Part shown: in pieces, positions 7,096 to 16,706 of the stretch
How the letters are laid out: the number at the start of each line of letters is the position of its first letter
Numbering within the stretch: the stretch's first letter is position 1
Assembly: GCA_964419055.1 (NCBI GenBank)
Contig: CAYQNU010000026.1
Span: forward strand, 1 to 35,576
Reading direction: 5' to 3'
Source: CAYQNU01 sp964419055
Lineage (GTDB): Bacteria; Bacteroidota; Bacteroidia; Flavobacteriales_D; Parvicellaceae
Length of the DNA stretch: 35,576 nt
Notes under the pieces: generated by a model
The model's database searches: none
Seen by the model: only the letters and a program-made list of their open reading frames with translations
What the model was told of the DNA's origin: nothing
Translations under genes and position numbers: made by a program

Positions 7096-7845
7096 ATGAA
7101 TGCATCAAAATTACTTCTTTTATCGGCATTAACCACATTTCAATTAGTTGGATTATCTCAAAGTACCAGCCAAACAAGTATTAATTCTCCTCTGAGAATG
7201 ATTAGCATTATGTCAACTACAGCACGCTATTCATATGGAATGGCTACTTCTAAATTAAGTACAACGAACAATTGGAACACTCAATTAGGAACCAATCATG
7301 CCGCTGCCTTGGGTTGGACTTACAGTATTAAAAACTTCATTACATTCGATGCTCAATTTACTTTTGAAAAAAATAGCTTTACCTATAAAAATCAAGGTGT
7401 AGTTGTAAACACCGGACATTCTAATTTTGGTGGTGAAGTTGGTATCAAAAAACAATTTCCAACAAAACCAGATGACACGTTTTTTGTTAGAGGTGCTTTT
7501 GGATATAATTTTTTAATTAAATCAGCTGAAGGGGTTACTAATGAATTCTTTAGTTATTCGGGAAGTCCTTCTGGATCAGCTATGTATGTGATGCCAGAAA
7601 TAGGTTATCAATTGAGATTAGGAATTAAAAATATGATTGATTTTTCGGCCTTTTATCATTATGGACTAAATACCGTTGCCACTACTGATTTACTTTATAA
7701 AGACAGTAATAATCCATTGAATAATGAAAGATCCACTGCAACTGCGAACGGAAGATATTTTGGTGCAGCCATAAAATACCACTTCATATTTTGGGGGACA
7801 AAAAAATCAATGGAAATTAGAAAAGCGCCTCAAGAAAAATTCTAA
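7096..7845 (+). CDS. Outer membrane beta-barrel-like protein
   Basis: A 249-residue protein with a Sec signal peptide (cleavage probably after about residue 21, near GLSQ). The mature chain has alternating hydrophobic/polar strands with many aromatic residues, as in small 8- to 10-stranded outer membrane barrels (for example GEVGIKKQF, AAIKYHFIFWG). The aromatic near-terminal strand is followed by an unusual basic tail (KKSMEIRKAPQEKF). It lies 7 bases before the PPK2 gene, so the two are probably co-transcribed, with no obvious functional link. No specific family was recognised. Confidence 0.6.
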   Translation: MNASKLLLLSALTTFQLVGLSQSTSQTSINSPLRMISIMSTTARYSYGMATSKLSTTNNWNTQLGTNHAAALGWTYSIKNFITFDAQFTFEKNSFTYKNQGVVVNTGHSNFGGEVGIKKQFPTKPDDTFFVRGAFGYNFLIKSAEGVTNEFFSYSGSPSGSAMYVMPEIGYQLRLGIKNMIDFSAFYHYGLNTVATTDLLYKDSNNPLNNERSTATANGRYFGAAIKYHFIFWGTKKSMEIRKAPQEKF

Positions 7846-7852
7846 TTTTTAT

Positions 7853-8599
7853 ATGATTAAACTGGCTACTATTCCAACAAATTCAGTAAAAAAGGTTGAT
7901 AAAGATCAAATAAAAGCTGAGAATAAATTGTTAGCCAGAAAAATTGGCCAACTCCAAAATTTACTTATTGCCTCTGAAAAGAAAGCTCTTTTGGTGATTT
8001 ACCAAGGTATGGATGCATCTGGCAAAGATGGCGCAGTGAAAGATGTGTTTGAAGACAGCATACCTTCGGGAATTCAAGTTCATTCTTTTAAAAAACCAAC
8101 GGAAGTAGAATTAGCGCACGACTTTTTGTGGCGTGTTCATCGCGTTTGTCCCAAAAAAGGAATGATACACATTTTCAATCGCTCTCATTATGAAGATATT
8201 TTAGTTCCAACAGTTGAAGGATTTTTACCAAAAGATCTTCTCTCATCAAGATATGACAGCATCAATAATTTTGAGAAAATGTTGACAGCTGAAGGTACCG
8301 TAATTTTAAAATTCTATTTACACATTTCAAAAGAGCGACAAAAAGAACGCCTTTTAGAACGAATTGAAATTAAAGAGAAAAATTGGAAACACAATGACGG
8401 TGACTGGGATACCAGGGAAAAGTGGAATGAATACATGTCTGTTTATGAAACCATTTTCGAAAAATGCAACGCCATTCCTTGGCACATTATTCCGTCTGAT
8501 AGTAATTCAATTAAAGTAAATAAAATCAGTAAAATTATTATTCAAACGTTGGAAGATTTAAACTTAGAATACCCTGCGCTCCAAAGCGAGCGTTTTTAA
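7853..8599 (+). CDS. Polyphosphate kinase 2 family protein
   Basis: A 248-residue PPK2-type kinase. The Walker A segment GMDASGKDG is at residues 52-60, and the PPK2 Walker B-like FNRSHYED is at 108-115. The lid module lies around residues 155-190, including RIEIKEKNWKHNDGDW. PPK2 enzymes use inorganic polyphosphate to phosphorylate nucleoside mono- or diphosphates. The single-domain length fits class I or III enzymes; which nucleotide is used cannot be decided by eye. It overlaps no gene and ends 19 bases from the convergent LptD-like gene, with no terminator between them. Confidence 0.93.
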   Translation: MIKLATIPTNSVKKVDKDQIKAENKLLARKIGQLQNLLIASEKKALLVIYQGMDASGKDGAVKDVFEDSIPSGIQVHSFKKPTEVELAHDFLWRVHRVCPKKGMIHIFNRSHYEDILVPTVEGFLPKDLLSSRYDSINNFEKMLTAEGTVILKFYLHISKERQKERLLERIEIKEKNWKHNDGDWDTREKWNEYMSVYETIFEKCNAIPWHIIPSDSNSIKVNKISKIIIQTLEDLNLEYPALQSERF

Positions 8600-8618
8600 C
8601 TATGAAATACTGGTTTGT

Positions 8619-11189
8619 TTAATTAAATCCATTGTCATACCACGTTCTTCTTCGTTGCAATTTCAAATCTTGAAGAATAGACGATTTGGCATAAATGGCT
8701 ATATTGTAGCTCTGCAAAGGTCCAAAAGGAACCCAATTAAAGGACATTTCCCAACAATGTAAATTACGGGTTAATTCTATAGAAGTAAAGCTAAATTCTT
8801 TATTTACGATATCGTAGTTGGTGGTCATTCTTACTTTCCAATAACTGGTAATATTCAAATCACCTTGCAGACCAACCGTTTGAATTAACGAATACGGTTC
8901 ATCAGCATCATAACGATAGTTTTTGCCATAATTAATGGTATAATTTACATTTAAATTCCATGAACCGGGATTACCAAAAGGCGAAAATTCGTCTGCATTG
9001 TTTTTAATGTATTCCTCTTCGGGAGTGGCCGTCTCCTCATCAATGTTATCAACCAATGTTTTTTCGGCTTTGGTTCTAGCCTTGCTCTTCATACTCCAAC
9101 CAATAGCACCCGATCCATTGGTAAGGTTGAAAACATTGCCCGAAATTTGATTTTCAAAAGTATTTACATTTCTACCTAAAGAATCAAAAGCATACGGATT
9201 AAAAACAGCTTGGAAACGCGTTTCGAACATACCTATTTTCGTTCTCCCAGAAAGCAATAAATTACTCCAATTTAATGAATCACGATAGATGTCGTATCCA
9301 GATGATAAGGTTAAGTTATCCAGCAAGTTTTTGTAAACAAAAGGTTTATCACCTAAAGAATCATTTTCGTTTATTTGCTTCATTTCAAAAGCATTGATTA
9401 AACTAAAATTCAATGCCCCCGAATTTCCTATAGGTGGAGCTCCAAATATAAATCCATCATAGGGTGTAGCCTTTCGAAGGTTATTAGTAGGTTGATTGGT
9501 ATATTGATATTGATACTCATATTGATTAGGTGGTCGGATACTGAAATCTACATTTGGGGTGATAACATGCCTAATTTTAGTTTTTTTCTTTCCTTGTAAA
9601 AACTCAGCAAATTCATAAAACCCATACAATTTAGTGGTAAAACTTACATTCGCACTGTACCAATAGGGTACGGTAAATGTTTGACTTGAATCACGTCTCA
9701 CTTCGTTATTTATGGCATCCCAATAATTGGTAACACTATTAAAATACATCAGTGCATTTGCAGAAAAACTTGGAGTAACCGTAACTTTTTGTTTTAATAA
9801 TTGCAATGATGTATTAATATTCAAACTGTGTTTAGCACCATTTCTCATATTGGTTGTCAATGAATCAAAATTATTTAAACTTAAGTCCCGTTGACGAAGT
9901 GTTGTTTCATTTTTTACATTGGTAATATAGGTGATACCAATTTTATCCAATTGTTTTCGTAGGGAACTTGTAGTAACATTTTTGTTTTGAATCCACTTAG
10001 TTGGGTAAAATCGATTTATGCTGTAGGTTACATCCGGCAGCGTAAAAGTGATTAAAGGGTTTTCTGCAGCATTGTTTTGAGAATGCCTTAAATTTACACT
10101 TAAGTTACTGGGCAATTTCCTAAAGGTTCTACTGTAGGCAATAGTTGAATTGAATTGATTTTGCAACACCATAGCGGGATTATAAGCTGTTGTACCAAAA
10201 TTATTTCTAAAATTGGTGGAAGTTCCTGCATTGATGGATACGTTAAAGTTGGTGTTTGGTCTTGCTTTAGGATCTTGACGGTGGCTCCATTGAACGAAAA
10301 AGTCGTTTGTTTTCAAAAAATCGGGAAACTCGGGGTCACCAAATCTACTTTGCTGATAGCTCAAGCTGAAATTGCCATCAAATTTATATTTCACTTTATA
10401 TGAAGTAGCGTTTTTTAGCGCCCAACTTCCTTTTGAATAAATATCACCTGTAATTGCCGTTGCTAAGCGTTGTTTTTTGAATTGATGATAATAGCCTCCA
10501 CCTGCCAAGAAAAAACCTAACGCTTGCGATTCTCCATAAGTTGGAATGATGAGTCCATTGGCACCTTTGTCTCTATTTTTATTGGGAAAAAATGCAAAAG
10601 GCAACCCTAATGGCGTAGGAATATCGGCTACATATAAATTAATAGGGCCTGAAACAATTTTATCATCGGGAATAATGATGGCTTTTCTTAATTTAAAATA
10701 ATAATGTGGATGATCTAAATTACAAGTGGTGTATAAAGCCGTGTCAATATGAATTTGTCCATTAGCTTGTCTTTTTACCTGATTACCAAAAATATACCCC
10801 TCCCCTTCTTGCATTCTTACGTGATAGGTAATACCCCTTTTTGACTCAAAATTAAATTGAATACTATCCGCTTCTGTCACCGTATTACCATCAGATAATT
10901 TAGGGACACCAATTTTATTTCCTGCCGAATCAAGGCATAAACGAGCCAAAACAATTTTCGTTTCAAAATCAAATTCTATATAACAAGCATCTAAAACATA
11001 ATCACCATAATCAATATGTGCATTGGAATACATATACGCTTTCTGATTCTTCATGTTTAGTATCAGAGAATCTTCGGCAGAATAATTGAGTGGGAATTCT
11101 AAATCGCTCTTTTTAATTGTATCATTATTAGCAAAACCAGTTATTAAACTTGTCATTATTAACAATAAAACGGTTATAACTCTACTCAT
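8619..11189 (-). CDS. LptD-like LPS assembly outer membrane protein
   Basis: The ATG at 11189 is chosen because it directly starts a signal peptide (MSRVITVLLLIMTSLITG); an in-frame ATG 24 codons upstream adds a non-signal leader. The 856-residue protein has an N-terminal OstA-like beta-jellyroll region (about residues 35-220, with NMKNQKAYMYSNAHIDYGDY) followed by a large beta-barrel. This is the layout of the Bacteroidota group annotated as putative LPS-assembly protein LptD. It would insert lipopolysaccharide in the outer leaflet. It is divergent from the amidase gene, a pairing conserved in the phylum. It is diverged from proteobacterial LptD, so the exact role is inferred. Confidence 0.85.
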   Translation of the reverse strand: MSRVITVLLLIMTSLITGFANNDTIKKSDLEFPLNYSAEDSLILNMKNQKAYMYSNAHIDYGDYVLDACYIEFDFETKIVLARLCLDSAGNKIGVPKLSDGNTVTEADSIQFNFESKRGITYHVRMQEGEGYIFGNQVKRQANGQIHIDTALYTTCNLDHPHYYFKLRKAIIIPDDKIVSGPINLYVADIPTPLGLPFAFFPNKNRDKGANGLIIPTYGESQALGFFLAGGGYYHQFKKQRLATAITGDIYSKGSWALKNATSYKVKYKFDGNFSLSYQQSRFGDPEFPDFLKTNDFFVQWSHRQDPKARPNTNFNVSINAGTSTNFRNNFGTTAYNPAMVLQNQFNSTIAYSRTFRKLPSNLSVNLRHSQNNAAENPLITFTLPDVTYSINRFYPTKWIQNKNVTTSSLRKQLDKIGITYITNVKNETTLRQRDLSLNNFDSLTTNMRNGAKHSLNINTSLQLLKQKVTVTPSFSANALMYFNSVTNYWDAINNEVRRDSSQTFTVPYWYSANVSFTTKLYGFYEFAEFLQGKKKTKIRHVITPNVDFSIRPPNQYEYQYQYTNQPTNNLRKATPYDGFIFGAPPIGNSGALNFSLINAFEMKQINENDSLGDKPFVYKNLLDNLTLSSGYDIYRDSLNWSNLLLSGRTKIGMFETRFQAVFNPYAFDSLGRNVNTFENQISGNVFNLTNGSGAIGWSMKSKARTKAEKTLVDNIDEETATPEEEYIKNNADEFSPFGNPGSWNLNVNYTINYGKNYRYDADEPYSLIQTVGLQGDLNITSYWKVRMTTNYDIVNKEFSFTSIELTRNLHCWEMSFNWVPFGPLQSYNIAIYAKSSILQDLKLQRRRTWYDNGFN

Positions 11190-11218
11190 AATTACCTTAA
11201 TGGTAAAAACGGAGGAGT

Positions 11219-11226
11219 TAATTTTG
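11219..11226 (+). promoter_or_regulatory. -7 box TAATTTTG for the amidase operon
   Basis: TAnnTTTG match 48 bases before the amidase ATG, in the 84-base region that divides the divergent LptD-like and amidase genes. No convincing TTG -33 element was seen. Confidence 0.4.
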
Positions 11227-11273
11227 AACCTGAAGTATTGTGAACTCACGAGTGACTGCAAACTTTAATTATT

Positions 11274-12464
11274 ATGAACACTGCAAAATTAATCTTTTAT
11301 CAAGCACCAAAACGTAAGAATGTTATTATTCTTGTGCTGGGTATGTTTTTCTTTTCTTTGGCATACTCACAAACGGTTTCAAAACTAGGTATCAAAACAG
11401 TTGTTATTGATCCAGGGCATGGAGGTAAAGATCCAGGTGCTATTGGTCCTTCCAAAATTCAAGAAAAGGATGTGGTTCTCAGTGTGGGACTTAAAATTGG
11501 GACGTATATCAAAAAAAAATACCCTGAAATTAAGGTCATCTATACCCGCTCCACAGATGAATTTATTGGTTTGGCAGAACGGGCTCAATTAGCTAATAAA
11601 AATAATGCTGATCTTTTTATATCGCTTCATTGCAATGCAGCTGAAAATAAAACAGCTCATGGAATAGAAACTTGGGTATTGGGATTACACAAAACAGAAG
11701 CGGCCTTAGAAATTGCAAAAAAAGAAAATGCGGCCATTTTAATGGAAGATGGGCACGAACAAACCTATCAAGATTTTAATCCAAATGATCCCGACACGTA
11801 TATTGCGATGATAATGAGACAAAATGTTCATTTGGATCAATCCATGCAATTAGCCAATTTTATACAACGAAAATGTGTGCACGAACTTAAAAGAAATGAC
11901 AGAATGGTTAAACAGGCTGGATTTATGGTTCTTTATCGTGCAGCCATGCCCGCCATATTAATCGAGTTGGGATTTTTATCAAATGTGGAAGAAGAGAAAT
12001 ATTTGGCCAGTACTAAAGGTCAAGATGAATTATCACTTAAAATTTTTGAAGCTTTTGAACAATACAAGGAATCGTTAGATCGTAAAAATAATTCTTCGAA
12101 CCCTACAACCAACAATACCAGCACAGGAGATAAAGGAAATTCTAAAGATACGGTAAAATCACCCCCTACTAATACCAATCCTTTTGCGGATAAAAATACC
12201 AAAAACATTATTTTTAAAGTTCAAATAGCCACTTCAGCTACAAATTTAGAATTAAAACCCGAAAATTTTAAAGGACTTAAGAATGTTCAAAAAACACCTG
12301 CAGGAACACTATATAAATACTCTTTAGGTGATTATCGTACGTATGAAGAGGCTAAAAAAAATCAAGAAGAGGCCAAAAAATTAGGTTTTGAAACCGCTTT
12401 TATTGTGGCTTTTGAAAACGGAACTAAAATAGATGTGAAGACAGCCATCGAAAAATTAAAATAA
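11274..12464 (+). CDS. N-acetylmuramoyl-L-alanine amidase with C-terminal SPOR-like domain
   Basis: A 396-residue Amidase_3 enzyme. A hydrophobic export signal lies at about residues 17-32. The zinc ligands are visible as His49 (VIDPGHGGKD), Glu64 (QEKDVVLS) and His119 (ISLHCNA); the catalytic Glu231 is in AILIELGFLSN. After a low-complexity Asn/Thr/Ser/Lys linker (about 262-310), the C-terminal 80 residues look like a SPOR domain, which binds denuded septal peptidoglycan. It would cleave the amide bond between MurNAc and the stem peptide during daughter-cell separation. It probably forms an operon with the MlaD-like gene 29 bases downstream. Confidence 0.93.
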   Translation: MNTAKLIFYQAPKRKNVIILVLGMFFFSLAYSQTVSKLGIKTVVIDPGHGGKDPGAIGPSKIQEKDVVLSVGLKIGTYIKKKYPEIKVIYTRSTDEFIGLAERAQLANKNNADLFISLHCNAAENKTAHGIETWVLGLHKTEAALEIAKKENAAILMEDGHEQTYQDFNPNDPDTYIAMIMRQNVHLDQSMQLANFIQRKCVHELKRNDRMVKQAGFMVLYRAAMPAILIELGFLSNVEEEKYLASTKGQDELSLKIFEAFEQYKESLDRKNNSSNPTTNNTSTGDKGNSKDTVKSPPTNTNPFADKNTKNIIFKVQIATSATNLELKPENFKGLKNVQKTPAGTLYKYSLGDYRTYEEAKKNQEEAKKLGFETAFIVAFENGTKIDVKTAIEKLK

Positions 12465-12493
12465 AATTAGTACTTTCGGATAAGATTATCAAT

Positions 12494-13552
12494 ATGAAAA
12501 TAAAAAAAGAAATAATTGTTGGAATTTTTGCTACTGTAGGAATTGCATCATTGGTCTATGGTTTTTTCTTCCTAAAAGGTCAAAATCTTTTTGACGATAA
12601 TCGTTCCTATTATGCCGTGTATGAAAAAGCAGATGGTTTGACCAGCGGTAGTATGGTTTATTACAATGGAGTACAGGTTGGAAAAGTAACCGAAGTTGGT
12701 ATCAATCCAAAAGATATTAATACTATAATAGTTGGTTTTAGTGTAACCGATACCTTGGTTAAAATTCCTATCGGAAGTACAGCTCATATGAGTGCCGATT
12801 TATTAGGTTCAGCTTCCATAGTATTATTATTTAAAAAAGATTCTACGGGTAAACCATTGGCTTATCATAAACCCGGTGATTTTATCAATTCTTCCATTCA
12901 GGAGGATTTAAAACAAGAATTGACCAAACGATTTGATCCTTTGATGGTAAAGGTTCAAGAGTTAGTGAGTACGGCAGATAGCGCCATTACTACCATTAAA
13001 ACTATTTTTAGCAACAACACAGGTAATTTAAATGAAAGTTTTGAAAGTTTAAACAGTACCGTAAAAAAGTTTGATCACATAGCCGAAAATATCGATTCCA
13101 TTACCTCAACTCTTAAGACTAATCGCCATAAAATAACTACTATTCTTGACAATGTCAGCTCTATAACCAACAATCTTAAACAAAGCAATGAAGATATTAA
13201 ACAACTCATTGCCAACACAAAAGATGTTACGGCTAATTTAAAAAACATTGATTTTGCAAGCACCGTTTCAAAAGTTGATATGGCACTTACCAATGTCAAT
13301 TTAATTTTAGATGAAATAAAAAATGGAAACGGTACGTTGACCAAATTGATGCAAGATCCAGCGTTGTATAATAATATAAATCAAATGATAACGGAAGCTA
13401 CTTTATTGGTAACCAATATCAAAGATCATCCAAATCGGTACATCCAATTCTCTGTTTTTGGAGCTAAAGACAAAGGCCCTAATCTAGACAGTAAAGATGA
13501 AAAAAGATTAAAAGTTTGGGTTAAGGATTCACTTCGTTTATATTATCCATAA
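12494..13552 (+). CDS. MlaD/MCE family protein
   Basis: A 352-residue protein with one N-terminal membrane anchor (about residues 7-27) and a single MCE domain (about 38-115; GLTSGSMVYYNGVQVGKVTEV and ADLLGSASIVLLF are typical). A long helical, Ser/Thr/Asn-rich periplasmic region follows (about 130-320). MCE proteins form hexameric rings or tubes that carry lipids between inner and outer membranes. The MlaE permease and MlaF ATPase genes are not beside it, which is usual for this Bacteroidota locus after the amidase. Spacing to the amidase suggests co-transcription. The lipid carried is unknown. Confidence 0.9.
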   Translation: MKIKKEIIVGIFATVGIASLVYGFFFLKGQNLFDDNRSYYAVYEKADGLTSGSMVYYNGVQVGKVTEVGINPKDINTIIVGFSVTDTLVKIPIGSTAHMSADLLGSASIVLLFKKDSTGKPLAYHKPGDFINSSIQEDLKQELTKRFDPLMVKVQELVSTADSAITTIKTIFSNNTGNLNESFESLNSTVKKFDHIAENIDSITSTLKTNRHKITTILDNVSSITNNLKQSNEDIKQLIANTKDVTANLKNIDFASTVSKVDMALTNVNLILDEIKNGNGTLTKLMQDPALYNNINQMITEATLLVTNIKDHPNRYIQFSVFGAKDKGPNLDSKDEKRLKVWVKDSLRLYYP

Positions 13553-13628
13553 TAAAAACTTAACTTCTTATTGCTAACTTAGCTTTAGTTTATTTTCTTT
13601 GTACTTTGAAATCTAAATTTTACAAACA

Positions 13629-14972
13629 ATGACTATTTCCAGTGTTGTATTCATTATCCTTTTAGTAGGTTCAGGTATTTTCTTTGGACTAAAAATTAAA
13701 GAAATCATTAATTCAATTAGGCTAGGAAAGGCCGTTGACAGAACGAACAATAAAGGAGAGCGTTTGAAAACCATGCTCCGTGTTGCATTTGGTCAAAGTA
13801 AAATGTTTTATCGTCCAGTACCTGCTTTATTACATTTATGTATTTACGTAGCTTTTGTTATTACTCAAATCGAACTTATTGAGATTATTGTTGATGGGGC
13901 TACGGGCAATCATCGTATTTTCGCATCAGCTCTAGGAGGATTTTATACTTTCGTAATATCCTTCATTGAAATATTGTCTGTATTGGCTTTAGTAGCCACT
14001 TTTGCATTTTTAGCACGAAGAAATTTATTGAAAATACCCCGTTTTCATATGAGTGAAATGACGGGATGGCCCAAACTTGATGGAAACATCATCCTTTACA
14101 TGGAGTTTCTGTTAGTTTGTTGCATTTTCACTATGAATGGAGCGGATGAAGCGCTTTATAATGCCGGCCACTCTCATGCCGATGGTTTTTCGGGTGAAGG
14201 TTCCTATGGATTTACCATAAGCAGTTTAATTGGACCTGCTATTTTTGGAGGTATGAGTGTTGATACTCTAGAACTATTGGAAAGAATTGGATGGTGGGGT
14301 CATTTTGTTATGGTATTAAGTTTCTTAAACTATCTACCTTACTCCAAACATTTTCATATTATTTTGGCGTTTCCAAATACCTATTTCTCTAATCTAAATA
14401 AAAAGGGGCAACTAACCAACTTAGCTTCTGTTAAAAAAGAAGTAGAAAGCATGTTTGATCCGGCTTTTGATCCTTATGCTGCTCCAGCCGAAGGAACTGT
14501 TGCAGCAACACCAGAAAGATTTGGAGCAAAAGACATTACTGATCTTACTTGGAAACAAATCATGGATGGTTTTACGTGTACTGAATGTGGAAGATGTACA
14601 TCTTCATGTCCTGCAAACATAACCGGTAAAAAATTATCACCACGAAAAATCGTAATGAATGTTCGAGATCGTGCAGAAGAATTAGCCAAATTTAGAAAGA
14701 AAAACGGTGCTGAAGTTTCTGACAATCGTTCACTTTTATATGATTTTATTACTGAAGAGGAGTTGTGGGCCTGCACCAGTTGTAATGCTTGTGTTCAAGC
14801 ATGTCCTGTAAACATTGACCCTCTTTCAATTATTATAGATTTGAGACGCTATTTAGTGATGGAAGAATCAAAAGTTCCTTCTGAATTAACGGGTATGTTA
14901 ACCAATATTGAAAACAACGGTGCTCCTTGGCAATTTTCTACAAGTGACCGATTAAATTGGGCAAAAGAATAG
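13629..14972 (+). CDS. Membrane-bound (Fe-S)-binding protein (HdrC/NarI-like fusion)
   Basis: A 447-residue protein. The N-terminal half has about five membrane helices with histidines placed as possible haem b ligands (LLHLCIY, GWWGHFVM, SKHFHII), like NarI-type quinone-reactive subunits. The C-terminal half has two 4Fe-4S motifs: CTECGRCTSSCPAN near residue 316 and CTSCNACVQACPVN near 381. It is followed 46 bases later by a CCG-domain protein, so the pair resembles heterodisulfide reductase-type modules that link quinone/haem and Fe-S chemistry. The pair is conserved in Bacteroidota after amidase and mlaD, but the reaction is not established. Confidence 0.88.
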   Translation: MTISSVVFIILLVGSGIFFGLKIKEIINSIRLGKAVDRTNNKGERLKTMLRVAFGQSKMFYRPVPALLHLCIYVAFVITQIELIEIIVDGATGNHRIFASALGGFYTFVISFIEILSVLALVATFAFLARRNLLKIPRFHMSEMTGWPKLDGNIILYMEFLLVCCIFTMNGADEALYNAGHSHADGFSGEGSYGFTISSLIGPAIFGGMSVDTLELLERIGWWGHFVMVLSFLNYLPYSKHFHIILAFPNTYFSNLNKKGQLTNLASVKKEVESMFDPAFDPYAAPAEGTVAATPERFGAKDITDLTWKQIMDGFTCTECGRCTSSCPANITGKKLSPRKIVMNVRDRAEELAKFRKKNGAEVSDNRSLLYDFITEEELWACTSCNACVQACPVNIDPLSIIIDLRRYLVMEESKVPSELTGMLTNIENNGAPWQFSTSDRLNWAKE

Positions 14973-15018
14973 TGGAAATTGAAACATAATTAACGTATTT
15001 TATAGAGTATTAAACAAT

Positions 15019-15813
15019 ATGAGCGAATTATTAAAAGTGCCAACTGTGGCAGAAATGATGGCACAAGGCCAAAGTCCAGATATATTATTTTGGGTAGGTT
15101 GTGCAGGAAGCTTTGACGATAGAGCAAAAAAAATAACCAAAGCATTGGTTAAAATTTTAAATCATTGTCAAATTAAATTTGCTGTATTAGGTACAGAGGA
15201 GTCTTGCACTGGTGATCCAGCTAAAAGAGCCGGAAATGAATTTGCTTTTATGATGGCTGCAATGCAAAACATCCAAGTTTTAAATGGTTACGAAATAAAA
15301 CGAATTGTTACGGCTTGTCCGCATTGTTTTAATACCTTAAAAAATGAATATCCTGAATTAGGTGGTACCTATGAAGTGATTCACCATACTCAATTAATTA
15401 ACGGATTGATTAAAGAAGGTAAGTTAACCATTAAAGGTGGTGGCGATTTTAAAGGTAAAAAAATCACCTTTCACGACCCTTGTTATTTGGGTAGAGCAAA
15501 TGATGTGTACGAAGCTCCTCGCGAAATCCTTGAAAAATTAGACAACGAATTAGTAGAAATGAAACGTTGCAAATCGAATGGTTTGTGTTGTGGTGCAGGT
15601 GGTGCTCAGATGTTTAAGGAGGCCGAAAAAGGTAATAAGGAAGTGAATGTTGAGCGTACAGAAGATGTATTAGAATCAAAAGCTCAAGTAGTGGCAACAG
15701 GCTGTCCATTTTGCAATACTATGATGACAGATGGGGTTAAACATTTTAATAAAGAAAATGATATAAAAGTCTTGGATATTGCCGAATTAATTGCCAATGC
15801 CTCTGATTTGTAA
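15019..15813 (+). CDS. CCG-domain (Fe-S)-binding protein (HdrB-like)
   Basis: A 264-residue soluble protein with two cysteine-rich CCG-type modules. The first contains WVGCAGSFDD, an ESCTGDPAKR segment and ACPHCFNTL. The second has HDPCYLGR, then GLCCGAGGAQMF and GCPFCNTM. Proteins such as HdrB, GlpC and LutA use these modules to bind unusual Fe-S clusters. It is the likely cytoplasmic partner of the membrane Fe-S protein just upstream, receiving or giving electrons to it. The substrate is unknown; lactate-, glycerol-phosphate- or thiol/disulfide-type oxidoreductions are possible but not supported by neighbours. Confidence 0.88.
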   Translation: MSELLKVPTVAEMMAQGQSPDILFWVGCAGSFDDRAKKITKALVKILNHCQIKFAVLGTEESCTGDPAKRAGNEFAFMMAAMQNIQVLNGYEIKRIVTACPHCFNTLKNEYPELGGTYEVIHHTQLINGLIKEGKLTIKGGGDFKGKKITFHDPCYLGRANDVYEAPREILEKLDNELVEMKRCKSNGLCCGAGGAQMFKEAEKGNKEVNVERTEDVLESKAQVVATGCPFCNTMMTDGVKHFNKENDIKVLDIAELIANASDL

Positions 15814-15827
15814 GACCTATTTAAAAA

Positions 15828-16706
15828 ATGAAAAACTATTTATTAATACCGTTTATTTTTATTTTTTTTATAACATCTTGTACCGTTACGGTAAATGAAA
15901 AAAATGAGATTGAGACCGTAAAAAATGAAAATGGTTTTTCCTATGAAGAAAAAACAGTTTCTATTAACACCAATTTCCCGATTATAAATAATGAAATTAT
16001 TGCGGGTGAATGTCTTGTGATTACCTTTGGTGGAGTTACAAATGCAACATTAAAAGATGGCTATCAACACGTTGGTTTGGGTTTAAAAATTTTAGATGAA
16101 GCAGGAACCGTCTTGGAAGAAATAACTGATTTAATGTCAAATGTAGAACAGCAAGCAGCTGATTTAGATAAATTTCACGTCTATTATGCAGTGCCTACTA
16201 CGTTTAAAGAGAGTTCTAAAATTACGTTTATCACAACTTTGTTTGATAAATATGGGACGGTTTCTTATGAAACAAAAGATGAATTTATCATTGTAAATAG
16301 AGCCCCACCCACCACTGAAAACATGCTTATTGAATCAAACTTACCTGGTGTTGATTCTATTTTACCTCAATTATTTAATGGATACAAACAATTTACTGAA
16401 GTTCCTATTTCTATTGCCTCAGGTGAGACGTTAGAATTGTACCTCAACAAAGTGAAGGGGTTTAAAATGATCGGTGAAAATGTTTTCATCAAATATACCA
16501 TACAAGTATTTAATGATAAAGGTGAACAAATAGCTTCACAATCAGATGAATTTAGTGGAAAAATAGAGCCAGACACCTACTTTCGGCTTACAGCCAATCA
16601 AGAATTTAACAATATTGAAGCTGGAAAGTATTTGTGGGTAGTTACCTATAATGATACAAACAGTGATAAATTCCTAAAAACAATTGTAGATGTTATTATT
16701 GAATAA
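15828..16706 (+). CDS. Putative lipoprotein of unknown function
   Basis: A 292-residue protein with a lipoprotein signal peptide: MKNYLLIP, a hydrophobic stretch, and a lipobox ending ITSC (Cys18). The mature part seems to contain two related beta-rich halves (about 38-150 and 175-290), each beginning with an extended strand such as NFPIINNEIIAGECLVITFG or QFTEVPISIASGETLELYL, so an internal duplication of an immunoglobulin-like domain is possible. It starts 14 bases after the CCG gene and overlaps the next gene, so it belongs to the same run. No family was recognised. Confidence 0.6.
   Translation: MKNYLLIPFIFIFFITSCTVTVNEKNEIETVKNENGFSYEEKTVSINTNFPIINNEIIAGECLVITFGGVTNATLKDGYQHVGLGLKILDEAGTVLEEITDLMSNVEQQAADLDKFHVYYAVPTTFKESSKITFITTLFDKYGTVSYETKDEFIIVNRAPPTTENMLIESNLPGVDSILPQLFNGYKQFTEVPISIASGETLELYLNKVKGFKMIGENVFIKYTIQVFNDKGEQIASQSDEFSGKIEPDTYFRLTANQEFNNIEAGKYLWVVTYNDTNSDKFLKTIVDVIIE

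Noticed and set aside
10155..10403. 82-residue rightward ORF inside the LptD-like gene
   Set aside because: Antisense shadow of a clear beta-barrel coding region.
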